Part shown: positions 23,413-27,047 of the stretch, piece by piece
Numbering within the stretch: the first letter of the stretch is position 1
Layout: each line of letters begins with the position of its first letter
Assembly (NCBI GenBank): GCA_015494335.1
Contig: WGBK01000283.1
Coordinates: 1 to 27,047, forward strand
Reading direction: 5' to 3'
DNA: 27,047 nt
Source of the DNA: Gammaproteobacteria bacterium
GTDB lineage: Bacteria; Pseudomonadota; Gammaproteobacteria; GCA-001735895
Position numbers and translations under genes: made by a program
Notes under the pieces: model-generated
Seen by the model: only the letters and a program-made list of their open reading frames with translations
What the model was told of the DNA's origin: nothing
Database searches by the model: none

Positions 23413-23814
23413 ATGTCGCGCTGCGAGAACTCCTCCGACAAGGTACGCATTGACAAGTGGTTGTGGGCCGCGCGTTTCTTCAAGACGCGCGCCCTCGCGG
23501 CGGAAGCCGTCAACGGCGGCAAGGTGCACCTGGACGGGCAACGCATCAAGGCGGCGCGCACGGTGCGCCTGGGCGACGTCTACGAGTTGCAGCGTGGCTG
23601 GGAACGCATGACGATCGTGGTTCGCGGGCTGTCTGCCCGTCGCGGCCCTGCCAGCGAGGCCCGTGAGCTGTACGAGGAAACGGCGGAAAGTATCGAGCGG
23701 CGCGAACGCGAGGCGGAGCAGCGCCGGCTGGCGCGATTGCAGAGGCCGGTCATGGATCATCGCCCCAACAAGAAGGAGCGGCGGCAGTTGCGATCCTTCA
23801 GCGGAAAAAATTGA
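23413..23814 (+). CDS. hslR: Heat-shock protein Hsp15, S4-domain RNA-binding protein
   Basis: Hsp15 binds stalled 50S subunits that carry a nascent chain and helps recycle them. The protein has 133 residues. The S4 domain spans about 10-58, with VRIDKWLWAARFFKTRALA and NGGKVHLDGQRIKAARTV. A basic, charged tail follows with the typical DHRPNKKERRQLRSF near the end. I chose the ATG at 23413 because the S4 domain begins just after it and an AGAGG precedes it; an open frame extending to 23314 has no ribosome-binding site. In spite of the name, the 159-bp upstream gap shows no sigma-32 consensus. Its 3' end contains the terminator of the convergent psd gene. Confidence 0.94.
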   Translation: MSRCENSSDKVRIDKWLWAARFFKTRALAAEAVNGGKVHLDGQRIKAARTVRLGDVYELQRGWERMTIVVRGLSARRGPASEARELYEETAESIERREREAEQRRLARLQRPVMDHRPNKKERRQLRSFSGKN

Positions 23815-23832
23815 GGTAACCGCTCACCTCAA
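23805..23832 (-). terminator. Intrinsic terminator of the SCO-PCu(A)C-psd operon, embedded in the hslR 3' end
   Basis: On the minus strand TTGAGGT pairs with ACCTCAA around an 8-base loop, followed immediately by six T residues (23810-23805). The hairpin covers both convergent stop codons, and the T-run is read as Lys-Asn codons by hslR on the other strand. Confidence 0.8.
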
Positions 23833-24704
23833 GACCGCCAGGCCCCGATCATCTCGCCCATGCGCAGGCTTTGACCCGGTTGCAGCTGGCTGCCCCACTG
23901 AACCTTTTCGGTGGTCAACAGGATCACCGTCGACCCCATGTTGAAGCGACCCATTTCCTCGCCGCGGGACAGGGTCTTTTCGCTGTGATCGTAGTCGAAC
24001 TCGGTTATCTTTTTACCCTTGGGGGGCGTCACCAGCCCGTGCCACACGGTTTCGATGGCGGCGACATTGATGGCGCCGACAAGCACCATGGCCATGGGTC
24101 CGCTGGGGGTTGAAAACAGGCAGACCACCCGTTCGTTGCGCGCGAACAGGCGCGGCACCGCGCGCACCGTCCAGGGCGCAACGCTGAACAGACGACCCGG
24201 TACATGAATCATCTTTTTCAGCCGGCCATCGATGGGCATGTGGATGCGATGGTAGTTGTAGGGCGCGAGATAGATGGTGGCAAAGCGTCCGCCCTCGAAC
24301 AGCTTGGCCAGCAGCCGGTCGCCACCGAGCAGGTCTTCCACCGAGTAACAATGGTTCTTGGCCTGGAACAGGTGATTGAAACCGATGTTGCCGGCCTGGG
24401 AGACGGTGCCGTCCACCGGGCTGGCCAGGGCCTGCGGATGTTCCACGATGGGCCGTGCCTCGGGCTTGAGGGCACGCACAAAGAATTCGTTGAAGGTCGG
24501 GTAGGCCGCGATATCCTCGATCACCGCATCGCTCATGTCCACCTTGTAGGCCTTGACGAAGGCACGGATCATCGGCTGAACCAGCGGGCCATGCCAGCGG
24601 GTCACATGGAACACGATGCGCGAGATCAGGTGGTGAGGCAGCAGCGTGAACAACCCCGCCTTGACGCGGTCGGAAAGCGACGGATTGGACGGGGAAGCGG
24701 CCAT
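23829..24704 (-). CDS. psd: Phosphatidylserine decarboxylase proenzyme
   Basis: Psd makes phosphatidylethanolamine from phosphatidylserine at the inner membrane. The proenzyme has 291 residues and cleaves itself to form a pyruvoyl cofactor from a serine. The cleavage motif, usually LGST, is MGST at 256-259 with the serine kept at Ser258. The probable self-cleavage residues Asp98 (SPVDG) and His155 (YHRIHMP) are at the spacing known from E. coli. N-terminal hydrophobic stretches fit membrane association. Its start overlaps the PCu(A)C stop by one base (TGATG), showing translational coupling with a copper chaperone, an uncommon partner. pssA is not in the window. Confidence 0.96.
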   Translation of the reverse strand: MAASPSNPSLSDRVKAGLFTLLPHHLISRIVFHVTRWHGPLVQPMIRAFVKAYKVDMSDAVIEDIAAYPTFNEFFVRALKPEARPIVEHPQALASPVDGTVSQAGNIGFNHLFQAKNHCYSVEDLLGGDRLLAKLFEGGRFATIYLAPYNYHRIHMPIDGRLKKMIHVPGRLFSVAPWTVRAVPRLFARNERVVCLFSTPSGPMAMVLVGAINVAAIETVWHGLVTPPKGKKITEFDYDHSEKTLSRGEEMGRFNMGSTVILLTTEKVQWGSQLQPGQSLRMGEMIGAWRS

Positions 24705-25138
24705 CAGGGCTTGATCTCGAACGGCACGCGGCGGCTGCCGCCGTCGTCGAACTGCAGCTCGATCTCGGTCTTGTCGCCGGCCACCAGCGGACGTGCGGGG
24801 TCGAACAGCATCAGGTGCTTGCCGCCGGGCTGAAGGCGCAGGCTGCCCTTGGGCGGGATGTCGAAGAACTCGCGGCGGAGCATCTTCATGGTGCCATCGA
24901 CGGTCTGGGTCTCGTGCATCTCGACGCGGTCGAAGTCCTCCCCGCTGGCTGCCACCAGGCGCAGGGGCGTGGTGCCGGGGTTGACGATGGTGACATAGCC
25001 GGCGCGCACCGGAACCACGGGCGGCAGCTGCTTGATCCAGGCGTCGCGGATCTCGAGCTGTTCGCTGCCGGCTTGTGCCAGGGCGCTGAACAGGGTTAGT
25101 GCCAGGGCCGTGAAAAGGGAATACTTGCGAATCATCAT
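24704..25138 (-). CDS. Periplasmic copper chaperone PCu(A)C
   Basis: PCu(A)C proteins bind Cu(I) in the periplasm and hand it to the CuA centre of cytochrome c oxidase, usually with a Sco protein. The protein has 144 residues with a signal peptide (about 1-23, cleavage near AQAG). The copper motif H(M)X10MX21HXM is perfectly present: His75, Met86, His108 and Met110. The start may be either of two adjacent ATG codons. The SCO gene lies 9 bases upstream, which strongly supports the copper-delivery role, and psd overlaps downstream by one base. Confidence 0.95.
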   Translation of the reverse strand: MMIRKYSLFTALALTLFSALAQAGSEQLEIRDAWIKQLPPVVPVRAGYVTIVNPGTTPLRLVAASGEDFDRVEMHETQTVDGTMKMLRREFFDIPPKGSLRLQPGGKHLMLFDPARPLVAGDKTEIELQFDDGGSRRVPFEIKP

Positions 25139-25147
25139 GGGCGTAAC

Positions 25148-25768
25148 CTACGGGTTCAGGGATAATTTGATCAGGTCTGCAGCAATCGAGGCGCTATCGA
25201 AGGGCGGTTCTATCCTGCCCACATGCAGACCTCGAGGGTCAATCACGGCAATTTCGCCGCTGTGGCTGACAGTATACCGGCTGCCGTCCCGGCTTTTGGC
25301 GATATAGTGGAAGATCTCGACCGCCGAGGACAGTTTCCGGGTCTCGGTCAGATCGGCACGCGCCCCCAGGAAGGCAGGATGAAAGTAGCGGACATATTGC
25401 TTCATGACCTCGGGGCGATCCCGCTCCGGATCCACGGTCACGAACACGACTTGCAGCCGATCCAGGTTGGCCTGTTTTCCGGCCTCGCGGAAGGCGCTGG
25501 CCAGGGCGGACAGGGCGGTCGGACAGATGTCCGGGCACTGGGTATAGCCAAAGTAGAGCAGGGACCATTTGCCGACCAGGCTCTGCCGACGAAAGGGGCG
25601 GTCCCGGGTGTCGAGCAGGCGGAAGTCGGGCAGCCGGCCCGGCGGCTCGCGGTCGAGAGCAACGGATTGCAGCCCTTCAGGGGCTGTCGGGGTACTCGTG
25701 TCCTGGGACAGGACGGCCATGGGGAACAGCGTCAGCGCGATGATCAGCAGGGCCCGGTTTGGAATCAT
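25148..25768 (-). CDS. SCO1/SenC family copper-delivery protein
   Basis: Sco proteins are thioredoxin-fold, membrane-anchored or periplasmic proteins that reduce or metallate the CuA site of cytochrome oxidase. From the ATG at 25768 the protein has 206 residues with an N-terminal signal or anchor (ALLIIALTLFPMAVL). The copper-binding CxxxC is Cys78/Cys82 in YTQCPDICP, and the third ligand His169 lies in TVSHSG. An open frame extends 28 codons further to 25852, but those residues lack signal-peptide character, so I prefer 25768. It is the first gene of the SCO-PCu(A)C-psd unit. No cytochrome oxidase genes are in view. Confidence 0.94.
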   Translation of the reverse strand: MIPNRALLIIALTLFPMAVLSQDTSTPTAPEGLQSVALDREPPGRLPDFRLLDTRDRPFRRQSLVGKWSLLYFGYTQCPDICPTALSALASAFREAGKQANLDRLQVVFVTVDPERDRPEVMKQYVRYFHPAFLGARADLTETRKLSSAVEIFHYIAKSRDGSRYTVSHSGEIAVIDPRGLHVGRIEPPFDSASIAADLIKLSLNP

Positions 25769-25838
25769 GATAAGCGACACCCGATGGCGAAGGGACAGGA
25801 AGACCGGAGGCGTGAAATGCGTGTAGAATCCGCTGCAG

Positions 25839-25844
25839 TATAAA
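25839..25844 (+). promoter_or_regulatory. -10 element candidate for prmB
   Basis: TATAAA lies 21 bases before the prmB start in the gap between the divergent SCO and prmB genes. No convincing -35 hexamer accompanies it; TAGAAT at 25824-25829 is an alternative. Confidence 0.3.
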
Positions 25845-25865
25845 TCAGTCAAGAGACATCATCGA

Positions 25866-26786
25866 GTGGAAAGCCCTCCCGTAACCGAGCAACTGGTCAC
25901 CATTCGCGATTACATCCGCTGGGCGGCCAGCGAGTTCACGCGGCAAAAGCTGAGTTTCGGTCACGGCTTCGCAACCGCGCTGGACGAGGCCGTGTACCTG
26001 GTGCTGCATGCGCTGGAGCTGCCCTGGGACTGGCCGCAGGACTATTTCGATACCCGCCTGACGCAACAGGAACGCGAGCAGGTGATGGCCAAGCTGATGC
26101 TGCGCATCAAGACCCGGCAGCCGGCCGCCTACATCACCCATGAAGCCTGGTTCTGCGGTTTGCCCTTCTTCGTCGACGAGCGGGTGCTGGTACCGCGCTC
26201 GCCGATCGCGGAACTGATCGAGCATCGCTTTGCGCCCTGGATCGATCCGGAGCGCGTGCACCGTGTGCTGGATCTCTGCACCGGAAGTGGCTGTATCGCC
26301 ATCGCCTGCCAATACGCCTTTCCCGAGGCCGAGGTCACGGCCTCGGACATTTCCCTGGATGCGCTGGAAGTGGCGAAGATCAACCGCGAACGCCACGGCT
26401 TCGAAGACAGCCTGGCGCTGTACGCATCGGATCTGTTCGACGACCTGCCCCGGCAGCGCTTCGACCTGATCGTGTCCAATCCGCCCTATGTCGATGCCGA
26501 GGACATGGCCGCGCTCAGCGATGAATTCCAGGCCGAACCTCGCCTCGGTCTCGCTGCCGGTGAAGACGGCCTGCTGCTGGTTGAGCGCATGCTGCGCGAG
26601 GCCCCGGACTGGCTCGAGGAAGACGGCCTGCTGGTGGTCGAGGTTGGCAATTCCCAGGCGGCGATGATGGACAAGTATCCGGACCTGCCGCTGACCTGGA
26701 TCGATTTCGAGCGCGGCGGTGACGGCGTATTCTGCATTGGCGCGGCCGACCTGGCCGAGTATTTCAAGCAAGGTGATCAATCGTAA
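25866..26786 (+). CDS. prmB: Ribosomal protein uL3 glutamine methyltransferase PrmB
   Basis: PrmB uses SAM to N5-methylate a glutamine of ribosomal protein L3. The protein has 306 residues. Its N-terminal helical domain (TIRDYIRWAASEF, FGHGFATALDEAVYLVLHAL) distinguishes it from the release-factor enzyme PrmC. The SAM-binding motif DLCTGSGCIAIA is at 136-147, and the catalytic NPPYVD at 205-210 is shared by glutamine methyltransferases. The start codon is GTG with a weak AAGAGA upstream. The next gene begins inside its stop codon (TAATG). Confidence 0.95.
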   Translation: MESPPVTEQLVTIRDYIRWAASEFTRQKLSFGHGFATALDEAVYLVLHALELPWDWPQDYFDTRLTQQEREQVMAKLMLRIKTRQPAAYITHEAWFCGLPFFVDERVLVPRSPIAELIEHRFAPWIDPERVHRVLDLCTGSGCIAIACQYAFPEAEVTASDISLDALEVAKINRERHGFEDSLALYASDLFDDLPRQRFDLIVSNPPYVDAEDMAALSDEFQAEPRLGLAAGEDGLLLVERMLREAPDWLEEDGLLVVEVGNSQAAMMDKYPDLPLTWIDFERGGDGVFCIGAADLAEYFKQGDQS

Positions 26787-27047
26787 TGGCAAAGAGACCC
26801 CGCGTGGATTCCAAGGAGGTCGGTCTGGTCGCCGGACTCAACCTGCTCCACTTCTTTCTCGGCAGCAAGGACCTGCACTACGGGCTGTGGGATGACGACC
26901 TCGAGCTCGATATCCGCAACCTGCCCGAGGCCCAGAAGCGCTATACGGATTATCTGATCGGCCATATCCCGCAAGGCGTCCGGCGTATTCTCGATGTCGG
27001 CTGCGGTGCCGGCGGACTGGCCTCGGAACTGTTGGCCCGCGGCTACG
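26786..27047 (+). CDS. Class I SAM-dependent methyltransferase (partial, N-terminal end)
   Basis: Eighty-seven codons are visible before the window ends. The segment ILDVGCGAGGLASELLARGY near residues 68-87 is a Rossmann-fold SAM-binding motif I. The preceding HYGLWDDDLEL resembles the HYG-type segment of cyclopropane-synthase-like methyltransferases, but the substrate cannot be told. The start overlaps the prmB stop by one base, so the two genes are translationally coupled. Confidence 0.85.
   Translation, partial: MAKRPRVDSKEVGLVAGLNLLHFFLGSKDLHYGLWDDDLELDIRNLPEAQKRYTDYLIGHIPQGVRRILDVGCGAGGLASELLARGY

Overview
This window is a dense, GC-rich (about 60% or more by eye) chromosomal segment of a gammaproteobacterium. 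The strongest taxonomic pointer is gene order: ypjD and corB next to ffh, then rpsP-rimM-trmD-rplS, as in many Gammaproteobacteria. A DsrC/TusE-family sulfur-carrier gene and a FolE2-type GTP cyclohydrolase fit a Chromatiales/Ectothiorhodospiraceae-like relative, but I do not assign a genus. I see no tRNA, rRNA, insertion sequence, prophage or CRISPR array. Nearly everything is housekeeping, so the unusual features are mostly regulatory.

Layout. (1) 1-2088: the 3' end of an uncharacterised gene, then on the minus strand folE2, a dsrC/tusE-like gene preceded by an IscR type-1-like palindrome, and a cold-shock protein gene with a long AT-rich leader. (2) 2325-5353, minus: xseB-ispA-dxs, an isoprenoid-precursor unit with its own likely promoter. 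(3) 5381-8835, minus: ypjD-corB-radA, tightly packed. (4) 8836-9135: a divergent control region with a CRP-like site. (5) 9136-15382, plus: a metallo-beta-lactamase-fold cyclic-nucleotide phosphodiesterase-like gene, ffh, a chemoreceptor gene with a FliA-like promoter inserted into the conserved block, then rpsP-rimM-trmD-rplS ending in a textbook terminator. (6) 15406-17620, plus: an exported TPR-type protein overlapping an O6-alkylguanine-DNA methyltransferase gene. (7) 17657-19822: a 93-bp palindromic intergenic element, a near-perfect sigma-32 promoter, htpG and its terminator. (8) 19828-23814, plus: a uracil-DNA glycosylase-like protein, a renalase-like FAD protein, an HDOD protein, thioredoxin 2 and Hsp15. 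(9) 23829-25768, minus: SCO1/SenC, PCu(A)C copper chaperone and phosphatidylserine decarboxylase genes, whose terminator is embedded in the end of hslR. (10) 25866-27047, plus: prmB and the start of another SAM-dependent methyltransferase.

How the genes work together. The ffh/rpsP/rimM/trmD/rplS, hslR and prmB products serve protein targeting and ribosome or tRNA maturation. xseB, radA, ogt and the UDG-like gene serve DNA repair. dxs and ispA feed isoprenoid synthesis. SCO and PCu(A)C proteins deliver copper to the CuA site of cytochrome oxidase. htpG, hslR and trxC are stress-related, and only htpG has a visible heat-shock promoter. I did not find a convincing new multi-gene system. The best leads are the IscR-like box on the atypical DsrC-like gene, the palindromic element next to the htpG promoter, the FliA-like promoter of the inserted chemoreceptor gene, and the CRP-like site near a possible cAMP phosphodiesterase gene.
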